Notes under the pieces: generated by a model
What the model was told of the DNA's origin: nothing
Database searches by the model: none
Seen by the model: the letters and a program-made list of their open reading frames with translations, nothing else
Source: Pseudomonadales bacterium
GTDB lineage: Bacteria > Pseudomonadota > Gammaproteobacteria > Pseudomonadales > Azotimanducaceae
DNA length: 37,640 nt
Assembly (NCBI GenBank): GCA_030728785.1
Contig: JANQYP010000012.1
Span: 1 to 37,640, forward strand
Direction: 5' to 3'
Shown here: in pieces, positions 25,635 to 35,285 of the stretch
Numbering within the stretch: position 1 is the first letter of the stretch
Layout: each line of letters begins with the position of its first letter
Program-made: the position numbers and the translations under genes

Positions 25635-27134
25635 CTATTGAATGAAGAGCGAGTCCTGCCAAACTGTGTCATCGGCCTGAAACGCACTGAGGTGTCGCAG
25701 CAGGTTATTGCCCTCAGTTAACAATCTTTCCGGGTTGCCCCTGGATTCCAGATTGAGGCGCACCAGGGCCTCGGTTTTTGAGATGCTCAGACTGAAGCGC
25801 CAGTCGCCAGGCATCTCAAAGCTTATGCCGTCGAAGTGATCAACTGCCTTGGCCCCTTGGGCATAACGCGCCTGAATTAGCGCAAAGGCACGCTCAACAT
25901 CGTTGAGTTGCAAATTGATTTCTGGCGTGCAGCAGATTTTCTGCCGAATGCCGCTGACAACTTCCCCTAGTGACTGGCCCTGCTGGTTCAAAATTTCTAT
26001 CACCTTGAGCCAGGCGATCATGCCAGAATCACAGGCAAAAAAATCGCCAAAATAATGGTGGGAGGATAGTTCGCCACCATAGGCTGCCTGGTTAGCACGC
26101 ATGTGTTGTTTCATAAACGCGTGCCCTGTCTCTGAGCGCACAGCGCGGCCTCTGTTGCCTCGAATGACATCCAGGGTGTGCCAGCACAACTTGGTATCAA
26201 AGACGATGGCGGCACCGGGCCGAGTCTGCAGGTAGTGTTGGGCCAGCAGGCCAATGACAAAATAGGTGGGTACCAGCTCGCCAGCGCCGTCAAAGAACAC
26301 GCAGCGATCGCAGTCGCCATCCCAGGCGACGCCCATGGAAAATGTCTGCTGCTGCATAAACTGGTGCATTTCTGCCTGCAGGCGTGGCTTCGACGGATCC
26401 GCGCCTTCGGCGGGCAGGGGCCCGGGTTGTCGTCGAAACCAATGTACGGGCAGCATAAAGTGACTCGCCAGGTCATGGGCGAGGGTGGCCGCTGTACCAT
26501 TCAGGCCGTTTAATGCGATTAACCCATTGCCCGTTGGCATAGACTTGAAACGCGCATTGAGAAAGTGCAGATAGGCACCCTGGACATCCTGCTCAATCAA
26601 TGTGCCGCGCCTGGCACTGTTTCTGTGGTTGCTGAGCATCAGGGTCATGACTTGCTGCAGGCCGCTGGCAAAGGTGACCGGCTGGCCATTGCTCAGAACG
26701 AGCTTAAAGCCGTTGAATGCCGGAGGGTTGTGGCTGGCCGTGACAACTACGGCGGCATCAATTGCCGGCAGGGATGAGGCAAAGTAGCCAAGTTCTGTGG
26801 CGCACAAGCCAAGATCTACGACGTTTACGCCAGACGCCAACAACCCTTCTATGAGTTGCTGATGAAGCACCGGGCTGGAATCACGGGCATCGTGCCCGAC
26901 TGCAATGGTGCCTGTTAACTGAAAATAGTGGGCGATGCCATGGCCAAACGCCAGGGCAAAATCGGCATTCACATCCTCTGGGTACAGGCCCCGAACATCG
27001 CCAAGGCGGAATGCTTTTAGTTTTTTATCCATGTCGCGCATACTAGCATATACGACGCCCCTGCAGCCTGATGGGTGCAGGGGCGTCGTAATAAATTTCA
27101 ACCAGGAAATAACCGCCAGCCAGTCTGCATGCAA
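25635..27134 (-). CDS. Phosphomannomutase/phosphoglucomutase family (alpha-D-phosphohexomutase); real start probably an internal Met (~27032-27041)
   Basis: Phosphoserine motif VVTASHNPPAFNGFKL, metal motif AWDGDCDRCVFFD, sugar motif GELSSHHYF. Confidence 0.9.
   Translation of the reverse strand: MHADWLAVISWLKFITTPLHPSGCRGVVYASMRDMDKKLKAFRLGDVRGLYPEDVNADFALAFGHGIAHYFQLTGTIAVGHDARDSSPVLHQQLIEGLLASGVNVVDLGLCATELGYFASSLPAIDAAVVVTASHNPPAFNGFKLVLSNGQPVTFASGLQQVMTLMLSNHRNSARRGTLIEQDVQGAYLHFLNARFKSMPTGNGLIALNGLNGTAATLAHDLASHFMLPVHWFRRQPGPLPAEGADPSKPRLQAEMHQFMQQQTFSMGVAWDGDCDRCVFFDGAGELVPTYFVIGLLAQHYLQTRPGAAIVFDTKLCWHTLDVIRGNRGRAVRSETGHAFMKQHMRANQAAYGGELSSHHYFGDFFACDSGMIAWLKVIEILNQQGQSLGEVVSGIRQKICCTPEINLQLNDVERAFALIQARYAQGAKAVDHFDGISFEMPGDWRFSLSISKTEALVRLNLESRGNPERLLTEGNNLLRHLSAFQADDTVWQDSLFIQ
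27051..27090. promoter_or_regulatory. 15-bp perfect hairpin between the divergent phosphomutase and acyltransferase genes
   Basis: TACGACGCCCCTGCA-gcctgatggg-TGCAGGGGCGTCGTA. Confidence 0.7.
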
Positions 27135-27168
27135 CTCTTTGCAGTAAATTTATTCAGAACTTATATTA

Positions 27169-28086
27169 ATGCTAACGAAGGCGCGCATGCTCCGCAGATT
27201 TAGAAAAGAGGTTGCCATGGTCACTGAATCTTTTGCTACTCAGGCTCCGCTGCTTTCCTACACCCCAACTGACGACATGGGACTGAAGCGTTACGTCATC
27301 AATCGCCTTGAGGTCCTGTTTGGCCGCCAGCACCTTGAGGCTATCTACGCGCAGTTGCACGCAGAACATCCACCCTTGCTGCAGTTTTTTGGCCGAGCCC
27401 TCAGTCTTGGTGATGTTCGAGTGCAGTTGGATGGACAGCAGTTGGCCAAAATACCTCGCCAGGGCCCCGTCATTTTTATTGCCAATCACCCTTTTGGCGT
27501 GGTCGACGGGCTGATCGCCTGTGATATCGCCGCCAGAACCAGGGATAGTTTTAAGGTCATGTTACATTCACGCCTGTGTAAGGATGACTACCTGCAGCCG
27601 TGTTTTCTGCCCGTATCCTTTGATGAAACCAAGGCGTCTGTGCAACTCAACGTGGCGAGCAAAAAGACAGCAAGAAAAATCCTCGGGGAGAACGGCACCA
27701 TTGTCATATTTCCCGCTGGCGGAGTCTCGACGCGCAGGCGGCTTGGGTTTGGCAAACTCGCCGACCTGCCCTGGTCAACATTTGTCGCCAAGCTGGCATT
27801 ACAGTCGAACGCGACGATTGTGCCGGTATATTTTCACGGCGAAAACAGTCGCCTGTTTCATTTTGTCAGCGGCTTCTCCCAGACCCTGCGTTACTCGCTG
27901 CTGTTGTCGGAGGTGTCGAATAAGTTGGGAAAAACCATTCAGGTGTCAGTGCGGGATCCTGTGACTGCTGCCGACTATGCAAGTCTCACGCGCAAGGACC
28001 TGACAAGCTACCTGCACCAGTTAACCTTTCAGTCTGGTCCCGAGCATTTACAGCAGTCGCGACCTGCTGGAGTATTAAACACATGA
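27169..28086 (+). CDS. Lysophospholipid acyltransferase (PlsC-like) family protein
   Basis: [15 protein letters not shown] (NHxxxxD-type), [47 protein letters not shown]. Confidence 0.88.
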   Translation: MLTKARMLRRFRKEVAMVTESFATQAPLLSYTPTDDMGLKRYVINRLEVLFGRQHLEAIYAQLHAEHPPLLQFFGRALSLGDVRVQLDGQQLAKIPRQGPVIFIANHPFGVVDGLIACDIAARTRDSFKVMLHSRLCKDDYLQPCFLPVSFDETKASVQLNVASKKTARKILGENGTIVIFPAGGVSTRRRLGFGKLADLPWSTFVAKLALQSNATIVPVYFHGENSRLFHFVSGFSQTLRYSLLLSEVSNKLGKTIQVSVRDPVTAADYASLTRKDLTSYLHQLTFQSGPEHLQQSRPAGVLNT

Positions 28087-28337
28087 GTCAAGAGCAACCA
28101 GACAACCCGCTGCATGATGTTACCCTTGAGAAGGTTGTGACCAGTCTGGTGGATCACTATGGCTGGGATGGCCTGGCGCAAAGGGTTGATATCAATTGTT
28201 TTAAAAGTGATCCATCCATCAAGTCGTCGCTGAAGTTTCTGCGCAGGACTCAATGGGCGAGAGTTAAGGTTGAAGACCTGTATATCGCCGCGATTGACCG
28301 GCAATCCCCTTGGGGCTCCAAGCTCCCTGTGGCATAA
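28083..28337 (+). CDS. VF530 (DUF2132) family protein
   Basis: [65 protein letters not shown] overlap with upstream CDS. Confidence 0.88.
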   Translation: MSQEQPDNPLHDVTLEKVVTSLVDHYGWDGLAQRVDINCFKSDPSIKSSLKFLRRTQWARVKVEDLYIAAIDRQSPWGSKLPVA

Positions 28338-28417
28338 CTCCCACAGCCGCTGTTGTCGAGCGCTGGCAGCCCATGGGGTGCAACTGCGCGGCTGCTGGTG
28401 TGTGTGGGCGTAGCGCT

Positions 28418-29668
28418 TCAACGTTCATGCCGCGACAGCAAGGCTGCGGCGGTGATATTTGCTGTGACATTTGAGGCGGTGATAAACATATCCACAATCA
28501 GGTCGATGGCAATCAGAATGCCAATGCCAGCAACGGGTAAGCCGAGGGATACATACACCGGCGCCATGATCAGCAGGCCACCACTGGGAATGCCAGGCGA
28601 ATAGAAACTGAACAGGCCAATCGCAGCAGCGATAACGAATAACTCAAGAAAATTCAGTTCAATGCCGTAAAGACTCGCTACAAAATAGGTGCCGGCGGTG
28701 CGGGCGATGGGTGATGCAAACTTAAACAGGGTGACGGCGATCGGCAGCACCACCCCTGCTACATTATCTGAGATGTCCAGCGCCTTGGTGGCGGCAAAGG
28801 TTGCAGGCAGTGCGGCTAAGGATGAGCGAGTGCTGAAACCGATCACCTGGGCAGGCGCCACGACCCTGGCAAAATGCCGCAGCGGTACCCGGCCGATGAT
28901 TGCTGCTGTGGGATACAACAACAGCGTCATAACCACAATCAGACCGCAGCCAATGATGATGAACGCTCCCAGCACATTTATCACCGTAACCCCCAGTGTG
29001 GCTGCCAGGGGGAATACCAGGCCAAAGATGCCAATGGGTGCCCACCACATGATCCAGTTGATCAGAACAAACATGGCATCTTTGATGGCGTTAAAAAAAT
29101 TCACAATCAGGGCCCTTTGATCTTCGGCAATATGCAGCAAGGCGGCGGCAAACAAACCAGTAAAAATCATCAGTGACAACAAGGCATTATTCACCATGGC
29201 CTGAAAAGGGTTGGCAGGCACAAGGTTGACAAACCACTCACGAAAAGGTGGTAGCTCAGCGCCCCTGAACTCAGTTGTGTGAGTGGTCGCTAACAGTGCA
29301 TCGCTGGCGGCAGGATCGATATCCAGGAATGCCAGGAAAATTGGGGCCAGCAGCAGGGTATAAAGACTAGCCAGGACAATCATGATGACAAACAGGGTGA
29401 TGGTCCTGCTGCCAAGCTGCGCCACCACCCCGGTGTTGTGTTGGCCGGCGATGGCGGTGACCAACAGTGCCATCAGCAGTGGGATGACGGTCATGCGAAT
29501 GGCATTGACCCAGAGTGTTCCCACGGGTTCTATGAGCGTCGGCAGCAAGCCCAGGGCGGGCAGCGGCATCACACTATAAAGGCTGCCACAGCCGAGACCG
29601 AGGCCCAGGCCGATAAGAATACGGGTTGAAAGGCTCATGTAAGCATCTTGTCTGGCACCTCGGCGCAC
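28418..29668 (-). CDS. Dicarboxylate/amino acid:cation (DAACS family) symporter
   Basis: 416 aa; GFSTRSSLAALPATFAATKALDISDNVAGVVLPIAVTLFKFASPI and GIPSGGLLIMAPVYVSLGLPVAGIGILIAIDLIVDMFITASNVTANITAA. Confidence 0.93.
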   Translation of the reverse strand: MRRGARQDAYMSLSTRILIGLGLGLGCGSLYSVMPLPALGLLPTLIEPVGTLWVNAIRMTVIPLLMALLVTAIAGQHNTGVVAQLGSRTITLFVIMIVLASLYTLLLAPIFLAFLDIDPAASDALLATTHTTEFRGAELPPFREWFVNLVPANPFQAMVNNALLSLMIFTGLFAAALLHIAEDQRALIVNFFNAIKDAMFVLINWIMWWAPIGIFGLVFPLAATLGVTVINVLGAFIIIGCGLIVVMTLLLYPTAAIIGRVPLRHFARVVAPAQVIGFSTRSSLAALPATFAATKALDISDNVAGVVLPIAVTLFKFASPIARTAGTYFVASLYGIELNFLELFVIAAAIGLFSFYSPGIPSGGLLIMAPVYVSLGLPVAGIGILIAIDLIVDMFITASNVTANITAAALLSRHER

Positions 29669-29945
29669 TGCTCCAGTGGTTTAAGTGCATTAGTGTAGAG
29701 AGAAAAGTACTCTTAAGCGCGCTGTTTCTGCCTCTGGCCTGGCGACAGGCGTGGCGGCGGCAAATATGCACTGGCACGCGCCTGCCTGGCAGCAGTTGCC
29801 CGCTTTGAGGGCGCGGCACGGGTCTGGCGGTTCCGCGGGCGGCTGCCGGCCCCGCGCTGGACGCCGTCCCAGCTACCCCGGCAGCAACATCTGCAGTCTC
29901 AAATCTTTGGCCTGCTATTTGCATAACTTCAGCAATAAAACGACT

Positions 29946-29961
29946 GCAGTTGCGCAACTGC
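29946..29961. promoter_or_regulatory. 16-bp perfect palindrome upstream of the lipoprotein gene
   Basis: GCAGTTGCGCAACTGC. Confidence 0.4.
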
Positions 29962-30072
29962 TGCAGACCTGACGAGTTGCTTGTCTACTGGCTGCACCGT
30001 GCGCAACACAAGTCGCTCTGCTGCTGGCGAATACGTGCCACTCACGACACTTGCTGATCAAAAGGATGTTAT

Positions 30073-31239
30073 ATGAAGTTTGCGCTTGCAGGGGCTGGGT
30101 TGATGTTGCTGGTCACAGGCTGTTCGCCCACTCCCATTCCCACACCAACACCCACACCAACACCCACACCCGAAGCCGCAGCACCGGCTATGGTGGTGGA
30201 TCCCGTGGTTGCTGAACCCGCCGTGACGACCACTGGCGCCGCGCTGGTCGGCGCAGATTTTGTTGTGCCGACGCTGGTGCCCGCTGACGGTTTTAAGCTG
30301 GTGCCGCTGGGGCCCGATGTGGTCAAGATCGACTTTGACGCCTATATGTCATCCATTGAACATCTACAGACCACTTTTACCCGCAGCACCAGTTGGCCGC
30401 GAGAGGGTATCTCCGATGCCGACGCCATGCTTGATATGGAGACCGAACAAGGGCGGTTCAACAGGCGCGAATCTTTTGCTTATGCGGTGCTGACGCCTGA
30501 AGGCAGTCGAGAGCGTGGTTCTGTGTACGTCAAGCCCAGCAGCAAGGCGGGTTATGACGCCGAGGTGTTGTTGTGGGTCACCAAGGCCGAATTTGATGCT
30601 GGCTTTGACAGTCAATTGTTCGCTTGGGTGAGCCAATGGATAACAACCCAATGGCCCTTCCAGAAGGTGGCTTATCCTGGCCGGGAAATTCCCTGGGATG
30701 TCTGGGATGTCTTACCTGAGGCCGGGGACGCCGAACTGCTGGCGCAGAACTTAAAAACCGCAGAAGCATTTATCGATGCGTTTTATTCTTTTGATGCCAA
30801 GCGTCTTAGTGCATTGCTGAGCCAGGCTGATGAGACAGCCGGGGCAATACTCTACTATCAGGGCTGGGCAGAAGGCGGCAACTATAAAGTCCTCAACCGC
30901 GCCGCGTGTGCGCCGGACTCGGCGCTGCAGTTGCGCTGTGCGATTACGGTGCAGGACGATCCGGTGGTTGCCCTGCAGACCGGCTTCAACGTCACCGACA
31001 CCTTTGCCTTGACCTTTGAGGGGACCCATATCGCATCGGTCAAGACCAGTTCTAACGACCAGCCAATCTATTATGAAGCGCGGCGCTGGGTAGAGGAAAA
31101 TATGCCTGAGGTCATGACCGGGCCTTGCCTGGATCGCAAAGCCGGTGGCCTGACGCCCGGGGATTGTGCCAGGGCGATGACGGCCGGCTACGCACGCTTC
31201 TATGCGCAAAAATCCAAGGCCAGCCCCGGCGGTGCCTGA
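30073..31239 (+). CDS. Lipoprotein with (PT)n linker and GNAT-like acetyltransferase domain
   Basis: Lipobox VTGC; SPTPIPTPTPTPTPTPEA linker; TRSTSWPREGISDADAMLDMETEQGRFNRRESFAYAVLTPEGSRERGSVYVKPS...YDAEVLLWVTKAEFDAGFDSQL resembles GNAT-like proteins; C-terminal part of unknown fold. Confidence 0.6.
   Translation: MKFALAGAGLMLLVTGCSPTPIPTPTPTPTPTPEAAAPAMVVDPVVAEPAVTTTGAALVGADFVVPTLVPADGFKLVPLGPDVVKIDFDAYMSSIEHLQTTFTRSTSWPREGISDADAMLDMETEQGRFNRRESFAYAVLTPEGSRERGSVYVKPSSKAGYDAEVLLWVTKAEFDAGFDSQLFAWVSQWITTQWPFQKVAYPGREIPWDVWDVLPEAGDAELLAQNLKTAEAFIDAFYSFDAKRLSALLSQADETAGAILYYQGWAEGGNYKVLNRAACAPDSALQLRCAITVQDDPVVALQTGFNVTDTFALTFEGTHIASVKTSSNDQPIYYEARRWVEENMPEVMTGPCLDRKAGGLTPGDCARAMTAGYARFYAQKSKASPGGA
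30139..30170. repeat. 12-bp imperfect tandem repeat encoding the Thr/Pro linker
   Basis: CCCACACCAACA-type units in tandem. Confidence 0.8.
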
Positions 31240-31251
31240 TAATCAGGCACC
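31231..31251. terminator. Palindrome shared by two convergent stop codons; candidate bidirectional terminator
   Basis: GGTGCCTGA-taa-TCAGGCACC; the TGA is the stop of the + gene and TCA is the complement of the - gene stop. Confidence 0.5.
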
Positions 31252-32169
31252 GGGCAGAACCTGCTGATTTTTACCGTGGCGCTGCGCCTGTTTGAAAGTG
31301 GGTGCAGGCTCCACGTCATCACCAATATGACTCAGGCGCATCATATTCAGCTCGTCCTCGTCGTCCGCCATGGGTGGATGAATAAGGGCACTCACATGCG
31401 CTCTGGCGGCCATAAAGGGTGCCTCTGCAAACTGGGCTTCAGTGCGTGGCCGGCTGACAGGTACTGGCATAAACTCGCGGATGCGCCCGGGGTGGGCATC
31501 CAGCACCAGCACCCGATCGGCGAGATACAAGGCTTCTGTCAGGTCGTGGGTGATAAACACGATGGTGATATCGATGTTGCGCCAGATTTCCATCAGGTAG
31601 CGTTGCATTTTTGATCGTGTCTGGGCATCCAGGGCGCCAAAGGGTTCATCCATCAGCAGAATTCGCGGTTGTGCCGCCAGCGCCCGGGCGATGGCGACGC
31701 GCTGTTTCATACCACCGGAAAGCTGGCCGGGATAGGCGTCGGCAAAGCGGTTCAGACCCACCAGGTCAATCCACTGCAGCGCTTCACTCTCTGCTCGGCT
31801 GGCAGTGGCATGTTGCATCTGCAGGCCAAACAGGATGTTTTGTTTTACTGTCAGCCATGGAAAGAGGGTGTAACCCTGGAATACCATGCCCCGGTCTGGA
31901 CCCGGCCCGGCCACGGGTTTGCCGTCGAGCAGGACACTGCCTGCAGTGGCCGTCTCGAGTCCGGCAAGTATGCGGATCAAGGTGGATTTACCGCAACCAG
32001 ACGGGCCTATCACGGTGATGAACTCACGGCGGTGGACTTTGAAATTAATGTCGGTGAGTGCTGTCACCGGATTGTGCCTGGCACCAAAGGTTTTGCCCAG
32101 GCCGCGCACTTCAAGCAGCACGTCACGGTTGTTGATGGCGTCAAATTGCCCCTGTCGAGCGGTATTCAT
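31243..32169 (-). CDS. ABC transporter ATP-binding protein (SsuB/TauB/NrtD-like)
   Basis: Walker [11 protein letters not shown], signature [15 protein letters not shown], Walker [13 protein letters not shown]. Confidence 0.95.
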   Translation of the reverse strand: MNTARQGQFDAINNRDVLLEVRGLGKTFGARHNPVTALTDINFKVHRREFITVIGPSGCGKSTLIRILAGLETATAGSVLLDGKPVAGPGPDRGMVFQGYTLFPWLTVKQNILFGLQMQHATASRAESEALQWIDLVGLNRFADAYPGQLSGGMKQRVAIARALAAQPRILLMDEPFGALDAQTRSKMQRYLMEIWRNIDITIVFITHDLTEALYLADRVLVLDAHPGRIREFMPVPVSRPRTEAQFAEAPFMAARAHVSALIHPPMADDEDELNMMRLSHIGDDVEPAPTFKQAQRHGKNQQVLPGA

Positions 32170-33137
32170 TTACTGATCTTCTCCCATCGAAACAGGCCTT
32201 TGCCCAGTCGCGCTAGCAACATATCGGACAACAGGCCAATCAGGCCAATCATGATGATGGCTGCAAAGACGTTGTCGAAATTGCGGTACCGGGCCTGCTG
32301 GGTGATAAACCAGGTGATGCCGGAGCTGCTGCCTATGAGCTCGGCCACAATCAGGTAGGTCCAGGCCCAGCCAAGCAGGATTCGAGTGTCGCGATACAGG
32401 TCCGGCAGAATGCCGGGCACCACCACCTTAAACAACAGCTGCAACCGCGATGCGCCCAGGGTCATGGCAGCATCTATTAAGGTCATATCCAGTTTGCGAG
32501 TGGTATTGGCAACAATCAGCACCTGCTGGAAAAATGTGCCGATAAAAATAATGGCAATCTTTGGGCCGTCATGGATGCCGAGAATGGCCACTGCCAGGGC
32601 ACCAAAGGCAGGTGCGGGGAAATAACGGAAAAATTCGATAAACGGCTCATGGACCCGCGACACAGCCGCATAGGCGCCACACAAAATGCCCAGGGGAATG
32701 CCGATGACAGATGACAGGGTGAAGCCCCAGAAAATGATGCTGATACTGTGCAGCAGGCTTGCATGCAGCCACTGTTCACTGCGTCGAGTCGGTGCGGTGG
32801 TAAACGCCGTATAGAAGGCTCGGGCCACTTCGTGGGGCGCGGGCAGATACACGGGGTTGACCCGCTTGCCGGTTGGCGGTGCCAGCTGCGCTGCCCTGGC
32901 CTTGTCGGCCTCAAGGGCAAAAGCCTGCCTGTCGATGCGCATGTTCGGCTGGAAATAGGTCACGCCACCCGGGTCCACTATGACGACTTCAGGGTGCCAG
33001 ATAAACGGCACATAACTGATGACACACCACAGCAGCAGCGGCAGTGCAAATGAGCAGGCCGTCAGCAGCCGAACCTGGCTGGCAGTTAAGGTATCTCTGG
33101 GTGAGAATCCGGCGCCCACGTTGACCCTACTGCTCAA
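32166..33137 (-). CDS. ABC transporter permease (SsuC/TauC-like)
   Basis: EAA-type motif [47 protein letters not shown]; overlaps the ATPase gene by 4 bp. Confidence 0.92.
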   Translation of the reverse strand: MSSRVNVGAGFSPRDTLTASQVRLLTACSFALPLLLWCVISYVPFIWHPEVVIVDPGGVTYFQPNMRIDRQAFALEADKARAAQLAPPTGKRVNPVYLPAPHEVARAFYTAFTTAPTRRSEQWLHASLLHSISIIFWGFTLSSVIGIPLGILCGAYAAVSRVHEPFIEFFRYFPAPAFGALAVAILGIHDGPKIAIIFIGTFFQQVLIVANTTRKLDMTLIDAAMTLGASRLQLLFKVVVPGILPDLYRDTRILLGWAWTYLIVAELIGSSSGITWFITQQARYRNFDNVFAAIIMIGLIGLLSDMLLARLGKGLFRWEKISK

Positions 33138-34095
33138 GCATCAGTGATGTGTCGATGTAGTTGTTGACATTCTGCGCCGTAGAATACACCGCGTGTTTGG
33201 TGTTGAACGCATCAGACACGCGACTGGAACCGTAGATGGAACCATAACCATCACGGGGTTGCAGGTACTGCGCAACCTCTTGCCGAGACAGTATTTTTGT
33301 CCCTGCCAGCAGAGGTTCATAGGCCGCAGGTGACAGCCCCACCCGCGCGGCCATAATCGCCAGGGCGTTGTCTTTGGTTGCCGGATCGGCAAGGTAGTCG
33401 ACAACCCGGTACCAGACGTTGACCACCTTCAGCCATGCCTGCCTGTCAGCGGCAAGACTGGCAGGTTTGACGGCCAATACATCGTAGATCAGGCCCGGTT
33501 GGTCACGGGACGTATAAATGGCAGTTGAACCTGGCACCAGGGCCAGTGCCTGGGACGAATTTGGTTGCCAGGCGACAATGGCATCAACCTCACCCGAGGC
33601 CAGCACCTGTGGTGTCTCGTTGGTTGGGACGTTCACAAGTTCAACATCTGCCTCGGCTAAACCCGCCGCTTCAAGGGCGTTCAGCAACAACAGGTGGCTG
33701 ACAAAGCCAACTTCCACGCCAATTTTTTTGCCACGTAACTCAGCTGTTGAGCTGATGCCAGGCCTGGCGACAATCATGTCGTTGCCATTGCTGTAGTCGT
33801 TAATCAATATCATGGTGCCCATAGCGCCAGAGGCACCGGTTACCAGAGTATCGCCGTTGGTCATGGCGACGGCATCCAGTTGGCCGGCGGCGAAGGCATC
33901 CATGGAGGCGACATAGTCAAACCACTCAAACCGGACATCAACGCCGGCCTCCTGGAACCATTGTTTCTCGATGGCTATCTCCCAGGCAACCCAGCCTGGC
34001 CAGTCGCTGTAGCCTATGGTTAAGGGTTGTGCGACTGCGCCACCGGTCATCAATGTCAGTAGCAGGGCAATCAGGGTCAGGCGTTTGCCGGGCAT
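33127..34095 (-). CDS. ABC transporter substrate-binding protein (NMT1/SsuA-like)
   Basis: Signal peptide; [59 protein letters not shown]. Confidence 0.92.
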   Translation of the reverse strand: MPGKRLTLIALLLTLMTGGAVAQPLTIGYSDWPGWVAWEIAIEKQWFQEAGVDVRFEWFDYVASMDAFAAGQLDAVAMTNGDTLVTGASGAMGTMILINDYSNGNDMIVARPGISSTAELRGKKIGVEVGFVSHLLLLNALEAAGLAEADVELVNVPTNETPQVLASGEVDAIVAWQPNSSQALALVPGSTAIYTSRDQPGLIYDVLAVKPASLAADRQAWLKVVNVWYRVVDYLADPATKDNALAIMAARVGLSPAAYEPLLAGTKILSRQEVAQYLQPRDGYGSIYGSSRVSDAFNTKHAVYSTAQNVNNYIDTSLMLEQ

Positions 34096-34155
34096 TTAGT
34101 TATTCCTCAGGTCAATTGGTTAGCCATATCAAAGGGTGCGTTTGCTGCCTGCATA

Positions 34156-35178
34156 TCAGCGTCTGCGGGCCTGGGCAAATCTGGCTGGCGAGTAGCTTGG
34201 CCAACCGTGGTCGCGGGCGCCTCGGCCAACGCCGTGCATGACAATAAAGTCATCATAAATGCGGATATCTTCCCGGCCATTGATGAGGTGGACAATGTTG
34301 TAGCAGGTAGCCAGGGATTCTGTGTACAGCGCCAGGCTGTGTTCGTTAGGCCTGTAGTTGGCGCGCAAGCGGTAATCTTCACCGGGAAAGTTCGACATCT
34401 CAATGCGACCGCCGAGTACCATTGATACGGGATTTGCATCGGCCAGCGACAGCAGTCGCTGGAGTGAATCTTTATAGGCGCTGAAGTCGCGGATCACGAG
34501 GCGCCCGGGGTAGAAGCTGTTACCTGTGAACAGCAGGTCTGACCAGGGATCATACAGGCTAATGGCTTGCTTGCTGACGCCGGGTGTTGTCATGACCTGC
34601 AGCACCCGGCCACCAAGGTCGAGTTTGCCGGTCGCGGGGTTGCCGGCTGCCAACGCCAGATAGTTTTGCCGAGCCTCAGGGGTGGGTTCAACAATGCTGG
34701 TGTTGGGTCTGCCGTTGAACTGCGCCATACCTTGTAGCTGCGAGAAATCAGCGCCGCTAGGCAAGACAAATAACTTGATGTCAGCCTTATTGTTCTCGTC
34801 CAGCCAACCCTGGATGACCGTATCGACAGTATGCCGCAGGGGAAAATACTCAGCTTCAGCAGTTGCGCCGGTATCAATCAGCACGGCGCTGTCGTTGCCG
34901 AATACCAGGTACATAAAAGGCGCCTCCCAGTGAATGGCCGGGTTCTGGCGCAGAATATAGGTATGGGCGTTGTAGCGATGCACCTGCACGCGGACATCGG
35001 TGTTGGCCTTCGCCGAGATGCTGCCATGTATCCACTGAAAGCGCATATTGCCCGGGGCCGGACCTTCACGGTCAAAGTCGATGGCGGTGTTGGCTGGCAG
35101 GGGTGTTGATGCCAGTGCGGTGCCGCTCTGCAGAGCCAGCAGCAGGGCCAGGGAGGCGTGCAGAAAAATCTGTTTCAT
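34156..35178 (-). CDS. MBL-fold paralogue lacking canonical metal ligands (predicted pseudoenzyme), secreted
   Basis: Homologous along its length to the 35286-36257 product (MYLVFGNDSAVLIDTGAT vs MYLLFGNNKVMLIDQGST). Start taken as MKQIFLHASLALLLALQSGTALAS at 35178 (signal peptide), not the track start at 35289. Confidence 0.85.
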   Translation of the reverse strand: MKQIFLHASLALLLALQSGTALASTPLPANTAIDFDREGPAPGNMRFQWIHGSISAKANTDVRVQVHRYNAHTYILRQNPAIHWEAPFMYLVFGNDSAVLIDTGATAEAEYFPLRHTVDTVIQGWLDENNKADIKLFVLPSGADFSQLQGMAQFNGRPNTSIVEPTPEARQNYLALAAGNPATGKLDLGGRVLQVMTTPGVSKQAISLYDPWSDLLFTGNSFYPGRLVIRDFSAYKDSLQRLLSLADANPVSMVLGGRIEMSNFPGEDYRLRANYRPNEHSLALYTESLATCYNIVHLINGREDIRIYDDFIVMHGVGRGARDHGWPSYSPARFAQARRR

Positions 35179-35236
35179 TGTTGCCCTCGATCTTACTTGG
35201 CTGAGTGAGTGTTTGCCTGTCTGGTCAGGTGCAGTT

Positions 35237-35266
35237 GGCAAATCTGGCGAATCTGGCAAATCTGGC
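35237..35266. repeat. 9-bp tandem repeat between the two MBL genes
   Basis: GGCAAATCT GGCGAATCT GGCAAATCT GGCA. Confidence 0.9.
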
Positions 35267-35285
35267 ATGGTGGCCTCCTGCAGGT

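Noticed and set aside
31669-32358. 229-aa + strand ORF antisense to the ABC ATPase/permease genes
   Set aside because: Overlaps two strongly supported CDSs with diagnostic motifs; composition artefact.
35237-35266. 9-bp tandem repeat considered as functional coding extension of the inactive MBL protein
   Set aside because: It falls upstream of the signal-peptide Met at 35178; the longer ORF start is probably spurious.
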